From Ligilactobacillus faecis (lineage in GTDB: Bacteria > Bacillota > Bacilli > Lactobacillales > Lactobacillaceae): a stretch of DNA of 64,000 nt. Each line of letters starts with the position of its first letter. Within the stretch, counting starts at the first letter, position 1. Shown here one piece after another: positions 7,487 to 16,440 of the stretch. Location: NCBI RefSeq assembly GCF_029889745.1, contig NZ_CP123639.1, positions 62,001-126,000 on the forward strand. The letters run 5' to 3'. Under the pieces are notes generated by a model, which saw only the letters and a program-made list of their open reading frames with translations, was not told the origin of the DNA and did no database searches. Made by a program: the position numbers and the translations under genes.

Positions 7487-7621
7487 TTACTTACCGAGAA
7501 AAACTAAACGCTTAGTTAGATACTTGAGTAGTACAAGATAGCTAATTGCCCCGACAGTTGCTGATCCAGTCCCAAAAAAAGCAACTTCAACAGCAGTTAG
7601 GTAAGGAGCCGAATATCCATA
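7487..7621 (-). pseudogene. 3' fragment of a membrane-protein gene
   Basis: The minus strand reads YGYSAPYLTAVEVAFFGTGS followed by ATVGAISYLVLLKYLTKRLV and ends FLGK-stop. It is a hydrophobic C-terminus whose frame is interrupted by a stop exactly where the ISL3-type end begins. The 5' part of the gene is missing, so insertion or rearrangement at the IS end truncated it. I do not recognise the parent family. Confidence 0.45.
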
Positions 7622-7638
7622 TCAGTTGACAAATACCC
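7611..7638. repeat. Solitary ISL3-type terminal sequence
   Basis: GAATATCCATATCAGTTGAC followed by AAATACCC matches the right end of the complete ISL3-family element at 63948-63975 in 26 of 28 positions. No transposase gene adjoins it. It marks the junction between the mobile segment and the chromosome. Confidence 0.8.
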
Positions 7639-7649
7639 GGTTTTTTTTT

Positions 7650-8984
7650 TTAATAACGTTCGCGTTGTTGTTTTCTTTCTTGGCGCCGAGCGATCTTACG
7701 TTTTTGTTGGGCATCGCGTTTCAAGGCACGTTTGATCTTGTTCTTATAACCAGGTTTGCGCTTTTTCTTAGCTTTTTTGACCATCCCGATCATCTTTGGA
7801 TCGAGACTTTCTTTGCGCGTTCTCCGCTTTTGTCGCCGGTTACGGTCGTAAGAGTCAACGATCTCCCCATTTTTGAGAGCTTTAGGTACAAATTTGACCC
7901 CCATTTGCTCTAACTCTTCGATCTCTTGTTCTTCGCTTGGGACATACAATGTGATCGCGATCCCTTTCATCCCGTTACGTCCAGTCCGTCCGACACGGTG
8001 GACAAAGAATTCTAGATCTTCTGGTAAGTCATCATTGATAACATGGGAGACCCCTTCGATATCGATTCCTCTAGCTGCCAAGTCTGTTGCTACAACATAT
8101 TGATATTCTAGATTTTGGATCTCACGCATGATCCGTTTTCTTTCCCGTGGTTGAACACCACCATGGATCTTAGCCACTTTTAGCCCTTGTTGCCGTAAAT
8201 AAGTCGTCAATTCGTCAGCTCGTTCTTTTGTATTAGTAAATACTAAAGCTAAGTATGGTTCACCTAAAGTCAATAATTGATGGATCAACTGATTTTTGCT
8301 ACGTCCTTTAGTGGAAAGCAACCAGTTATCGATATCTTTACTGATCACGTGCTTGTTTTCTACGACTTCGACCACAGGAGCTTCCATGTATTTATGCAAG
8401 AATGGCTGTAATTTTTGCGGGATCGTTGCCGAAAAGACTAACATCTGCAGATCTTTTGGTAAAGCTGACGCGATCGCATCGGTCTCTTTTAAGAAACCTA
8501 GATCAAGTGTCATGTCAGCTTCATCAACGACAAGGTAATGAGCATTATGAACATCTAAGGCGTTACTTTTCATCAGATCTAAGATCCGTCCTGGCGTCCC
8601 GATCACGATCTGCGGTTGACGGTGCGCTAATTTTTCAATTTGGCGTTTTTTATCAGTGCCCCCAACATAGTTATGCACTAAGATCTCTTTTGGAGAATGT
8701 TTTGCTAGTTGCTTAGCTGCTTCATAGATCTGATATGCCAATTCGCGACTTGGAGTCGTGATCACTGCTTGCACTTCAGTTAAAGTCGGATCGATCTTTT
8801 CAAAGATCGGAAGTAAAAATGTGTGCGTCTTTCCACTCCCAGTCTGGGATTGCCCAACAACGCTCTTTCCTTTTTTGATCACAGGGATCAAACGTGCCTG
8901 AACTTCAGTCGGAGTAGTAAAGCCTAACTCAGCTAAAGCTTCATTGATGAATGGTTTAAAATTGAATTCTTTAAAATTTTTCAT
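7650..8984 (-). CDS. cshB: DEAD-box RNA helicase (CshB-like)
   Basis: A protein of 444 residues with the complete helicase core: Q motif near the start, TGSGKT (48-53), TPSRELA (78-83), VDEAD (153-157), SAT (185-187) and HRVGRTGRNG. The tail (about 385-444) is very basic and probably binds RNA. Such helicases unwind RNA duplexes in ribosome assembly, mRNA decay and cold adaptation. The CshB assignment rests on the overall length, the basic tail and the neighbouring nrnA, so the subfamily is less certain than the enzyme class. It lies 12 bp downstream of nrnA. The mobile element boundary begins 11 bp after its stop codon, so its original terminator has been lost or displaced. Confidence 0.9.
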   Translation of the reverse strand: MKNFKEFNFKPFINEALAELGFTTPTEVQARLIPVIKKGKSVVGQSQTGSGKTHTFLLPIFEKIDPTLTEVQAVITTPSRELAYQIYEAAKQLAKHSPKEILVHNYVGGTDKKRQIEKLAHRQPQIVIGTPGRILDLMKSNALDVHNAHYLVVDEADMTLDLGFLKETDAIASALPKDLQMLVFSATIPQKLQPFLHKYMEAPVVEVVENKHVISKDIDNWLLSTKGRSKNQLIHQLLTLGEPYLALVFTNTKERADELTTYLRQQGLKVAKIHGGVQPRERKRIMREIQNLEYQYVVATDLAARGIDIEGVSHVINDDLPEDLEFFVHRVGRTGRNGMKGIAITLYVPSEEQEIEELEQMGVKFVPKALKNGEIVDSYDRNRRQKRRTRKESLDPKMIGMVKKAKKKRKPGYKNKIKRALKRDAQQKRKIARRQERKQQRERY

Positions 8985-8996
8985 TACTTGTTTCCT

Positions 8997-9950
8997 TTAA
9001 TTTTCTGTTACACTCGCAGCGATCTGATCTAATTTTTCAACGTAGGCTGGTAATTGGTCTAGATCTTCTAAAACCGCTCCACTAGCAAGTGGATGTCCCC
9101 CACCAGCATATTCTTTTGCCAGTTCATTGATCACTGGTCCTTTTGATCTGATCCGCATCCGATAAGTCTCATCTTTTTGCTGAACGATCACAGTCCAACA
9201 AACAACAGAAGAGATCTTACCGACTAACGGTACGACTTGAGCTGTGCCTGCATCCTCAAGCTCAAATTTTTCCATCGTTTCATTATCTAAAACGATGTAT
9301 GCTGCATTGTGCTTTGTATATTCGATATTTTCTAAAACATAAGCTGAAAGTCGTGCTACTTCAGGTGTCACCTCATCTAAGATCCGGTTGACTTGGCTTG
9401 CATCGAAGTCATATTCCATCAACTGTGCGGCTGCGCGATGAGTACGTGGTGTGGTCGCACTATACATAAACCGCCCTGTATCGCCAACGATCCCAGCATA
9501 CAACATGCGGGCTGCCTCTGCCGTTAAAACAAGTTTTCCAGCTAAACTCGCCACTAACTCAGTGATCATTTCTGAAGTACTTGAAGCACTTGGATCGACC
9601 CAACAAATATCACCGTAAGGGTCGTCATTTGGGTGATGATCGATCTTGATCAAAGCTTTTCCATTGAGATAACGTTCATCATCGACGCGCGGTCGATTAG
9701 CAGTATCAGTTACGATCACTAAGGCGTCTTTATAAATATCATCTGTGATCTCTTGTGGAGTTGCGATCCAACTAAGACCTTTGACATTTTTCCCAACTTG
9801 ATAAACTTTTTTGGCGGGAAAAGTCGCTCTAATGATCGCTGCTAACCCACATTGGGAACCGTAAGCATCGGGATCAGGACGTTGGTGGCGGTGGATGATG
9901 ATCGTATCATATTTTTGGATCTGAGCTAAGATTTCTTCTTCAACTTTCAT
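8997..9950 (-). CDS. nrnA: DHH-family nanoRNase / pAp phosphatase NrnA
   Basis: A protein of 317 residues. Metal-binding motifs of the DHH phosphoesterases are present in order: HRHQRPDPDAYGS (about 20-32), VTDTANRPRVDD, KIDHHPNDD (the DHH signature) and the C-terminal DHHA1 motif AGGGHPLASGA. NrnA degrades 2-5-nt RNA fragments to mononucleotides and dephosphorylates pAp, completing RNA turnover. It is followed by the DEAD-box helicase gene, which makes a small RNA-metabolism unit. A promoter is visible 43-72 bp upstream. Confidence 0.92.
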   Translation of the reverse strand: MKVEEEILAQIQKYDTIIIHRHQRPDPDAYGSQCGLAAIIRATFPAKKVYQVGKNVKGLSWIATPQEITDDIYKDALVIVTDTANRPRVDDERYLNGKALIKIDHHPNDDPYGDICWVDPSASSTSEMITELVASLAGKLVLTAEAARMLYAGIVGDTGRFMYSATTPRTHRAAAQLMEYDFDASQVNRILDEVTPEVARLSAYVLENIEYTKHNAAYIVLDNETMEKFELEDAGTAQVVPLVGKISSVVCWTVIVQQKDETYRMRIRSKGPVINELAKEYAGGGHPLASGAVLEDLDQLPAYVEKLDQIAASVTEN

Positions 9951-9992
9951 TTTAGTTTTTCCTTATCTTTTAGTTTTCACATCTAACTGTAT

Positions 9993-10022
9993 AGTATAGC
10001 ATGTTTTTTTAAGTTTACTCAA
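9993..10022 (-). promoter_or_regulatory. Sigma-A type promoter of nrnA-cshB
   Basis: On the minus strand TTGAGT (10017-10022) and TATACT (9993-9998) are separated by 18 bp, just after the dinB stop codon and about 45 bp before the nrnA start. Confidence 0.6.
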
Positions 10023-10025
10023 ATT

Positions 10026-11099
10026 TCACAAAGGTAAACGGATATTTTCAAATTCAAGCGGAGCAAGACTTGTCATCGTCAAACCTAACAAGCGGACAGA
10101 GATCTCAGATAATTCTAACGTTTCAAAGATCTGTTTAGCTTCATACATTAAAAGCGTTGGCTCATTTTCAAAATGATCTTGTTTCGTCACACGACGCGTC
10201 ACTGTTTCAAACTCTGTCGTCCGTAATTTCAAAACTAGAGTCTTGCCATGTTTTTGTTTGGCATTCAATTCTTTAGCTAAACGATCAGCTAAAAGCGCCA
10301 ATTGCTCGTCAACTTGAGCTTCACTGATAAGTGGGCGTGGATATGTCCTTTCATTACCGATCGAACGCCTTTCTTTGACTTCAACTGGACGCTGATCGAT
10401 CCCGCGGACTCGTTGATAAAGGTCAAAACCGGCTTTGCCAAAGTGAGCTCTCAAATAACTTTGCGACTTACCATAAAGATCATGACCATCTTTGATCCCT
10501 AAAGCATGCATTTTTTGTGCTGTTTTTTTACCGACACCGCGAAATTTTTCGATCGGTAAAGGCAATAAAAATGCTTTTGCTTCACTTTCTCTGATCACTG
10601 TCGTACCGACTGGTTTACAAAAATCAGAAGCTAGCTTAGCTAAAAACTTATTATACGAGATCCCAGTCGAACAAGTTAAGCGTGTTTTTTCATAGATCTC
10701 TTGTTGTAAATAATGAGCTGTTAAAACTGCTGAGCCTAAATTTTTCTTATCATTTGTAACGTCTAAATAAGCTTCATCTAAGGCTAACGGTTCAACGACA
10801 TCGGCGTATTCATGAAAGATCTCATGGATCTTACGAGAAACTTCCCGATATTTTGGAAAATCGGGACTGATAAAGACCGCATCAGGACAAAGACGCAACG
10901 CCTCACTTGCATTTTGCGCTGAATGCACTCCAAAAGAACGGGCTTGATAATTAGCCGTGGCAACGACCCCATGCCCCCCAGTCTTTCTAGGATCTTTGGC
11001 GATAACAACTGGCTTATCGCGCAAGCGCGGGTCATCACGCATCTCGATCGAAGCATAGAAGCAATCCATATCAACATGGATGATCTTACGCTTTTTCAA
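10026..11099 (-). CDS. dinB: DNA polymerase IV (Y-family)
   Basis: About 357 residues from a TTG start at 11099, chosen because GAGGTGG lies 5 nt upstream; an in-frame GTG 9 nt further up falls within that ribosome binding site. Catalytic acidic residues appear in HVDMDCFYASIE near the N-terminus and in LALDEAYLDVT. The helix-hairpin-helix thumb (FRGVGKKTAQKMHALGI) and the C-terminal little-finger domain are present. The enzyme performs low-fidelity translesion synthesis. It is separated from zwf by a terminator and is probably transcribed alone. No LexA/DinR-type operator was recognised upstream. Confidence 0.95.
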   Translation of the reverse strand: MKKRKIIHVDMDCFYASIEMRDDPRLRDKPVVIAKDPRKTGGHGVVATANYQARSFGVHSAQNASEALRLCPDAVFISPDFPKYREVSRKIHEIFHEYADVVEPLALDEAYLDVTNDKKNLGSAVLTAHYLQQEIYEKTRLTCSTGISYNKFLAKLASDFCKPVGTTVIRESEAKAFLLPLPIEKFRGVGKKTAQKMHALGIKDGHDLYGKSQSYLRAHFGKAGFDLYQRVRGIDQRPVEVKERRSIGNERTYPRPLISEAQVDEQLALLADRLAKELNAKQKHGKTLVLKLRTTEFETVTRRVTKQDHFENEPTLLMYEAKQIFETLELSEISVRLLGLTMTSLAPLEFENIRLPL

Positions 11100-11124
11100 A
11101 ATTACCACCTCGCTTTAGGCAGAC

Positions 11125-11149
11125 AAAAAGCGTATGCGATGACATACGC
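11125..11149 (-). terminator. Terminator of the acc-zwf transcript
   Basis: On the minus strand GCGTATG (11143-11149) pairs with CATACGC (11130-11136), followed by a T-run. It lies 17 bp after the zwf stop codon. Confidence 0.8.
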
Positions 11150-11165
11150 CTCTTAAATAACTATA

Positions 11166-12641
11166 TCAGTAGATCCAATGATCACCATTTTTTTCCAAAA
11201 GTTCAGCTGAAGCTTGTGGCCCCATCGTACCACAAGCATAATTTGGGAAAAAGTCAACTGGAAGATCTTGCTCATCCCAAGCATTTCGGATCGCATCTAA
11301 AAATCTCCAAGAATACTTTAATTCATCCCAATGGGTAAAGTTGACTGCATTGCCTTGTAAAACATTTAAGATCAAACGTTCATAAGCTTCAGGGATCTTA
11401 GCGACTTGTTCTTTTGAAAGACGATAACCGATCTTAGTTTTTTTCGTTGCAAATTCCTGACCAACTTTTTTCATATTCAAGCGCAGATCAAGTCCAAGAT
11501 CAGGGTCAATGTTGATCGTTAAAACGTTCTCTGGCTCAATGCCCCCGCCAAATAACGGAGCTTCATTTTTAAAGACGATATCGACTCGAGTCGTCTTTGC
11601 TGTCATTCGTTTTCCAGTGCGGATATAAACAGGTACACCAGCCATACTCTTATTTTGGACTTCAAGTTTGCCTGCGACAAAAGTCTCAGTCATCGAATCT
11701 GGGTCGATCATATCTTCTTCACGATAAGCGACTTGTTCTTCACCTTCACCATATTGTCCGCGTACAAAATTTTGATAAACTTCTTCTGGCGAATAAACTT
11801 TCAATGCTTTGAAAGTCTCAACTTTGGCTTGACGAATATCTTTTTCACTAGCACTCTTAGGTCGATCCATCGTTAAGAGTGAAACGATCTGTAAAATGTG
11901 ATTTTGGACCATATCTCGTAAAGCTCCTGCAGTTTCGTAATAACCGCCTCGCTCTTCGACCCCTAGCGCTTCACTCAATGTCACCTGAATATTTTTGATA
12001 TGCTCTTTATTCCATAAAGCACTCCAGATACCATTATCAAACCGCAAAGCCATAATATTTTGGACCATTTCTTTTCCAAGATAATGATCGATCCTAAAAG
12101 TCGAATCTTCATCAAAATATCGACTGATCTCATCATTTAATTCTTTAGCACTTTGATAGTCACGTCCAAACGGTTTTTCAATGATCACTCGACCATAACC
12201 GCGTTCTGTCACAAGACCTTCAGACCGTAAATATTGACTGATCGTGCCAAAGAAGCGTGGCGACATCGCCAAGTAATAGATCCGATTCCCGCCTAAGTCA
12301 TATTTTTCATCTAACTTATCGGCTAAAGCTTTTAATTCCTCATAATGTTGTTTATCGTTGACGTTATGTGAGCGGTAGTAAAAATGGCTCGCAAAGTCAG
12401 TTGCCTGAGCTTGTGAATCAAACATTCCATCGATCGAACATTTGATCACATCACGATAATAATCATTTGTCCATGGGCGTCGAGCTGTACCGATCACTGC
12501 GAAGTTTTTCTTCAAATAACCCCGCTTATATAAGTTGAACAAAGCAGGATAGAGCTTACGTTGAGCTAGATCACCAGTCCCACCAAAAATAATAAAAAGC
12601 GCTCGTTGTTCTTCCCTTATCACTTTCAGCACCACTTTCAT
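11166..12641 (-). CDS. zwf: Glucose-6-phosphate 1-dehydrogenase
   Basis: About 491 residues, normal for the family. The nucleotide-binding motif FGGTGDLAQRKLYPALF lies near the N-terminus and the substrate/catalytic motif RIDHYLGKE follows about 170 residues later. The enzyme oxidises glucose-6-phosphate to 6-phosphogluconolactone and makes NADPH. The start is uncertain: an upstream TTG (12689) gives 507 residues without a ribosome binding site, the ATG at 12641 used here has a poor one, and a GTG at 12623 is also possible. It follows accA by about 60 bp in the same direction, so fatty-acid precursor synthesis and NADPH supply may be co-transcribed. Confidence 0.93.
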   Translation of the reverse strand: MKVVLKVIREEQRALFIIFGGTGDLAQRKLYPALFNLYKRGYLKKNFAVIGTARRPWTNDYYRDVIKCSIDGMFDSQAQATDFASHFYYRSHNVNDKQHYEELKALADKLDEKYDLGGNRIYYLAMSPRFFGTISQYLRSEGLVTERGYGRVIIEKPFGRDYQSAKELNDEISRYFDEDSTFRIDHYLGKEMVQNIMALRFDNGIWSALWNKEHIKNIQVTLSEALGVEERGGYYETAGALRDMVQNHILQIVSLLTMDRPKSASEKDIRQAKVETFKALKVYSPEEVYQNFVRGQYGEGEEQVAYREEDMIDPDSMTETFVAGKLEVQNKSMAGVPVYIRTGKRMTAKTTRVDIVFKNEAPLFGGGIEPENVLTINIDPDLGLDLRLNMKKVGQEFATKKTKIGYRLSKEQVAKIPEAYERLILNVLQGNAVNFTHWDELKYSWRFLDAIRNAWDEQDLPVDFFPNYACGTMGPQASAELLEKNGDHWIY

Positions 12642-12704
12642 ATTGATTTTAGTTATATTTATTTTACTAATAACCCTTCTTTTTAACAAGTAAATTGTTC
12701 AAGA

Positions 12705-13478
12705 TCAAAATTTTCGAAAACGTGCATAGCGTTTTTCCAATAATTCAGTTTGTGATAGGGCTGATAATTTTGGTAATTCTTTTTCTAAGATCGCTCTGAT
12801 CGCTTCAAGCGTCTGAGTATCATTTGCTTCTTTGATCACACCATCGATCACCTGAGCTTTTAATAAAGCTGTGGGCGTTAGTTGCATCAATTCCGTTGCC
12901 TCAGGAGCTAACCGACGGTCTTTCCATAAGATCGCTGCAAAACCTTCAGGTGAAAGAACTGAATAACAACTATTTTCAAGCATATAGACTCGATCACCAC
13001 AAGCAAGCGCTAAAGCTCCCCCACTACCACCTTCGCCAAAGATCACTGTCATCAGCGGGACTTTTAACTGTCCTAATGTTAGTAAACATTCTGCTAGAGC
13101 TTCGCCTTGCCCTTTTTCTTCTGCACTTTTTCCTGGGTAAGCTCCTGCTGTATTCACAAAAAACAATACAGGACGCTTAAACTTTTCCGCTTGTTTGGCG
13201 ACTCGCAAAACTTTACGGTAACCAGCTGGTGTCGGTGAGCCAAAATGTCTGGCCTTTTTTTCAGCTGGTGAAATGCCTTTATCCGTTGCGATCACTGTTA
13301 CTGGCTGCCCTAAAAAATAGGCCACCCCCGTAATGATCGCCGGATCATCACCACTTACACGATCGCCATGGAGTTCAAAAAATTCAGAAAATAGGTTCTT
13401 TATCAACGTTTGCGTCGTGATCTTTTGATCAGAACGTGCGTTTAAAACGATCTGATGGGCATTCTTTTTTTCTACCAT
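12705..13478 (-). CDS. accA: Acetyl-CoA carboxylase carboxyltransferase subunit alpha
   Basis: A protein of 257 residues of the short Lactobacillales type, with the crotonase-like carboxyltransferase core. FFELHGDRVSGDDPAI and the glycine-rich oxyanion segment FGEGGSGGALALACGDRV are visible. With AccD it transfers the carboxyl group from biotin to acetyl-CoA, giving malonyl-CoA for fatty-acid synthesis. Its ATG overlaps the accD stop codon by one base (TAATG), so the two subunits are translationally coupled for equal amounts. Confidence 0.95.
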   Translation of the reverse strand: MVEKKNAHQIVLNARSDQKITTQTLIKNLFSEFFELHGDRVSGDDPAIITGVAYFLGQPVTVIATDKGISPAEKKARHFGSPTPAGYRKVLRVAKQAEKFKRPVLFFVNTAGAYPGKSAEEKGQGEALAECLLTLGQLKVPLMTVIFGEGGSGGALALACGDRVYMLENSCYSVLSPEGFAAILWKDRRLAPEATELMQLTPTALLKAQVIDGVIKEANDTQTLEAIRAILEKELPKLSALSQTELLEKRYARFRKF

Positions 13479-14350
13479 TATTTTTCCACCTCAGTATGCA
13501 AGCGTAAAAGTCGTTCTAAAGTTTGCTTTTGGTCTGAACGTTTGACGATCGCATCGATAAATCCGTTTTTTAATACTGTTTCTGCACTTTGAAGGTCTGC
13601 TGGAACTTTTTGTTTGAGCGTTTGTTCGATCACCCGTTTCCCTGCAAAACCTATAGTCGCATGTGGCTCAGCTAAAATAAGATCGCCTTGCATCCCAAAA
13701 CTAGCTGTCACTCCACCAGTCGTCGGATCTGTTAAAACTGAGATATATAAAAGCCCTGCCTGAGCATGCCTAGCCACAGCATTTGAGATCTTTGCCATTT
13801 GCATCAAAGAATAGATCCCTTCTTGCATCCTCGCTCCACCTGAAGCGGTAAAAACTACGACTGGCCGCCGTTCTTTAGTTGCTCTTTCAAATAAACGCGT
13901 GAGTTTTTCACCTGCCACGGTCCCTAATGAACCCATGATAAAATTCGGATCCATGATCCCAAGGAAAAAGGTCTGCGTTGCGATCCTAGCTTTTCCAGTC
14001 AGAACAGAGTCGTTCAACTGTGTAAGAGTTTGGGCTTTCTGTAATTTTTCTGTATAAGTCGGAAAAGCTAACGGATCAGTTGTTTGGATTTCTTGATCCA
14101 ACTCTTCAAATTCATCGACTAGCCAAATGAGCCGTTTTCTAGCCTTGATCCGAAAACCATAAAAGCACTTAGGACATTGATCATAAACCCCAAGATCTTT
14201 ATAAAAGATCTCTGCTCCGCATTTGGGGCAGGCTTGCCATAAACCAATAGGTACTTTTTTTGCTGCCTGTAGATCTGCTTTAGGTAGCTTACCTTGTATT
14301 TTACTTTCAAATGGTCGCATCAAGTTTTTTGCTATATAATATGTGAGCAA
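13478..14350 (-). CDS. accD: Acetyl-CoA carboxylase carboxyltransferase subunit beta
   Basis: A four-cysteine zinc ribbon (CPKCGAEIFYKDLGVYDQCPKC) precedes the carboxyltransferase core (VVFTASGGARMQEG and DPTTGGVTASF). The partner is AccA. The N-terminus is unusual: the TTG at 14350 and the ATG at 14320 both lack a visible Shine-Dalgarno, and the Lys-rich start common in the family is not recognisable. A 183-bp gap separates it from accC and holds a half-site resembling the FabT operator. The gene is otherwise complete, so altered translation initiation or a leaderless transcript should be considered. Confidence 0.92.
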   Translation of the reverse strand: MLTYYIAKNLMRPFESKIQGKLPKADLQAAKKVPIGLWQACPKCGAEIFYKDLGVYDQCPKCFYGFRIKARKRLIWLVDEFEELDQEIQTTDPLAFPTYTEKLQKAQTLTQLNDSVLTGKARIATQTFFLGIMDPNFIMGSLGTVAGEKLTRLFERATKERRPVVVFTASGGARMQEGIYSLMQMAKISNAVARHAQAGLLYISVLTDPTTGGVTASFGMQGDLILAEPHATIGFAGKRVIEQTLKQKVPADLQSAETVLKNGFIDAIVKRSDQKQTLERLLRLHTEVEK

Positions 14351-14533
14351 ATATAATCAAATTTAGTCTAAATTACATTTGAGAAAAGAATTATATATTT
14401 CCTTTCTTGCTTTTATCTACTACTCTCAATAAAAATATTTCCAGCGCCTAAGACCTAAACTGTGACCTATATATTTACCTCACATCTTAGCTTTTCTATA
14501 AAACATTAGGTCATAAGTTGCGCTTTTAGATCA
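14345..14533 (-). promoter_or_regulatory. accC-accD intergenic region with FabT-like half-site
   Basis: The minus strand reads AATTTGATTATATTTG at about 14348-14363. Its left half matches the FabT consensus ANTTTGATTATCAAATT known from streptococci, but the right half does not. AT-rich hexamers that could serve as -10 boxes lie nearby. Nothing else recognisable is present in this 183-bp gap, which is odd for an acc operon. Confidence 0.3.
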
Positions 14534-15901
14534 CTAGTTGACGTTCTTTTTAAAACGTGGTAATAAAACTTTTTCAACGTGATCAGTCTTGGCTTTACCT
14601 GCCAAAAAAGTTGCGTCTTCTAAGAGCGCTTTGTGGAAGGCTTGATTCGTTTTAACACCTGAGATCACCAATTCATCAAGTGCCCGCTTTAATTTTTCAA
14701 GCGCTTCGGCCCGATCTTTGCCTAAAACGATCACTTTAGCGATCATCGAATCGTAGTAAGGTGAGATCTTAGCTCCTACATAAAGATCAGAGTCGATCCG
14801 CATCCCTAAGTTTCCTACAGGAAAATACAAATAATCGACTTGTCCCACAGACGGAGCAAAGTCACACAGTGGGTCTTCAGCATTGATCCGACACTCGATC
14901 GCTGTCCCTAAGACTTTGATATCTTTTTGCGTAAAAGGAAGATCTTCTCCGAAAGCGACTTTGACTTGGGCTTTTACAAGATCAACTCCCGTCACCATCT
15001 CAGTCACAGTATGTTCGACTTGTAAGCGTGTATTCATTTCCATGAAGTAAAAACGATGCTGTTCATCCATCAAAAATTCTAACGTGCCTGTGTTGCGGTA
15101 GTCCAACGCTTCAGCCGCGCGGACAGCCAACTCACCTAAAGTTTTCCGCTCTTTTGGTGAAAGCAGATCAGAAGGGCTTTCTTCTAACATCTTTTGCTTA
15201 TTTCTTTGTAACGAACAATCACGCTCGGGAAAATAGACTGTATGACCTGCTAAATCACGGAAGATCTGCATTTCAATGTGTTTAACATCTTCCATGATCT
15301 TTTCTAAATACATTCGTTCATCGCCAAAGGAAGCTTTAGCTTCTCTTTTAGCTTCATCAAAGGCTTTTTCTAAGTGAGCTTCATCGTCAACCCGCCGAAT
15401 ACCTTTCCCCCCTCCACCAGCAGCCGCTTTTAACAAGACTGGATAGCCTACTTGTTTAGCTACGCGCTTTGCTTCAGTTGCATCGGTCAAAAAACCTTTA
15501 CTCCCTGGGATGACTGGGATCTGATGTTTTTGCATCTCGATCCGCGCATTTGCTTTGTTTCCCATCAATTCGATCGTTTCTGACCGCGGTCCGATAAACG
15601 TCAAGCCACACATTTCACATAATTCTACGAATTGGCTATTTTCAGCTAAAAAACCAAAGCCTGGATGGATCGCTTGCGCCCCCGTCAAAAGTGCGGCAGC
15701 CAAAATATTTTTCATATTCAAATATGAATCTTTTGGATGTGGCCCTCCGACACAGATCGCTTGATCGGCTAGATGTACATGCAAACTATCACGATCTTCG
15801 GTTGAATAGATCGCAACTGTTTTGATCTTTAACTCTTTTAAGGAGCGGATGATCCTGACCGCGATCTCTCCGCGATTAGCCACTAATACTTTTGAAAACA
15901 T
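14534..15901 (-). CDS. accC: Biotin carboxylase subunit of acetyl-CoA carboxylase
   Basis: A protein of 455 residues with the biotin carboxylase layout: N-terminal domain (VLVANRGEIAVRIIRSLKEL), ATP-grasp glycine loop (KAAAGGGGKGIRRV, about 160-173), FMEMNTRLQVEHTVTE and a C-terminal domain. It carboxylates the biotin of AccB using ATP and bicarbonate. It lies 20 bp downstream of accB. Confidence 0.96.
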   Translation of the reverse strand: MFSKVLVANRGEIAVRIIRSLKELKIKTVAIYSTEDRDSLHVHLADQAICVGGPHPKDSYLNMKNILAAALLTGAQAIHPGFGFLAENSQFVELCEMCGLTFIGPRSETIELMGNKANARIEMQKHQIPVIPGSKGFLTDATEAKRVAKQVGYPVLLKAAAGGGGKGIRRVDDEAHLEKAFDEAKREAKASFGDERMYLEKIMEDVKHIEMQIFRDLAGHTVYFPERDCSLQRNKQKMLEESPSDLLSPKERKTLGELAVRAAEALDYRNTGTLEFLMDEQHRFYFMEMNTRLQVEHTVTEMVTGVDLVKAQVKVAFGEDLPFTQKDIKVLGTAIECRINAEDPLCDFAPSVGQVDYLYFPVGNLGMRIDSDLYVGAKISPYYDSMIAKVIVLGKDRAEALEKLKRALDELVISGVKTNQAFHKALLEDATFLAGKAKTDHVEKVLLPRFKKNVN

Positions 15902-15921
15902 CGATTTTTCCCCTTTGTAGC

Positions 15922-16344
15922 CTAGTGCCTTACCTTAAATAATGGTCGCTCATAATCAACAAGATCTTCGTTTTCAACTAAGATCTCAGTAATAACACCA
16001 GCTTGAGTACTCTTGACTTCAGTCATCATTTTCATTGCTTCTACGATACAAACGACATCTCCTGGGGAAACATGTGAACCAACTTCGACAAAGGGCTTAG
16101 CATCTGGTTTAGGTTGAAGATAGACACTACCAACTAACGGTGATCTGATATAATCTATTGCTTTTTCGTCCTCTGTAACTTGATCCTTGTGGCCTTTTTC
16201 ATTTGCTTTTACATTCACTGAAGTTTCATTCTTGCTCAAACGAATATGAAATCCATCTGCCGTGATCTCTAACTCACGCATCTCAGAGTTTTCAAAATCA
16301 TTCATCAATTTTTCGATCTCATTAAAATCCACTTTTGTCACCAC
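15922..16344 (-). CDS. accB: Biotin carboxyl carrier protein
   Basis: A protein of 140 residues: short N-terminal region, charged linker and a C-terminal biotinyl domain. The biotinylated lysine is in VEAMKMMTEV. It carries CO2 between AccC and AccAD. The first base is uncertain because several GTG codons lie behind GGCTGGTGG. It is the first gene of accB-accC-accD-accA-zwf; no fab genes lie beside it. Confidence 0.93.
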   Translation of the reverse strand: MVTKVDFNEIEKLMNDFENSEMRELEITADGFHIRLSKNETSVNVKANEKGHKDQVTEDEKAIDYIRSPLVGSVYLQPKPDAKPFVEVGSHVSPGDVVCIVEAMKMMTEVKSTQAGVITEILVENEDLVDYERPLFKVRH

Positions 16345-16440
16345 CAGCCCAATATGGTCTGGCTTTATCCTTCCTAGATCTCAATTTTTCATAAACAACT
16401 ATAGCTGGCTTGACCGCATTCGACCAAAAATCACTTTAAC

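Larger units (their letters stand above)
1..7638. mobile_element. Plasmid- or ICE-like segment, left end outside window
   Basis: All genes run on the minus strand and form two blocks around a candidate transfer origin. The content is a primase-type replication protein, a helix-turn-helix protein, small membrane and coiled-coil proteins, a thioredoxin-like protein, a duplicated ribbon-helix-helix-like protein and a membrane-anchored nuclease. The right limit is an ISL3-type terminal sequence (7611-7638) placed 11 bp from the stop codon of the chromosomal helicase. GATC is several-fold rarer here than in the neighbouring chromosome, consistent with a foreign origin. Whether this is an integrated plasmid, an ICE or an IS-mediated cointegrate cannot be told because the left end and any relaxase lie outside the window. 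Confidence 0.7.
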
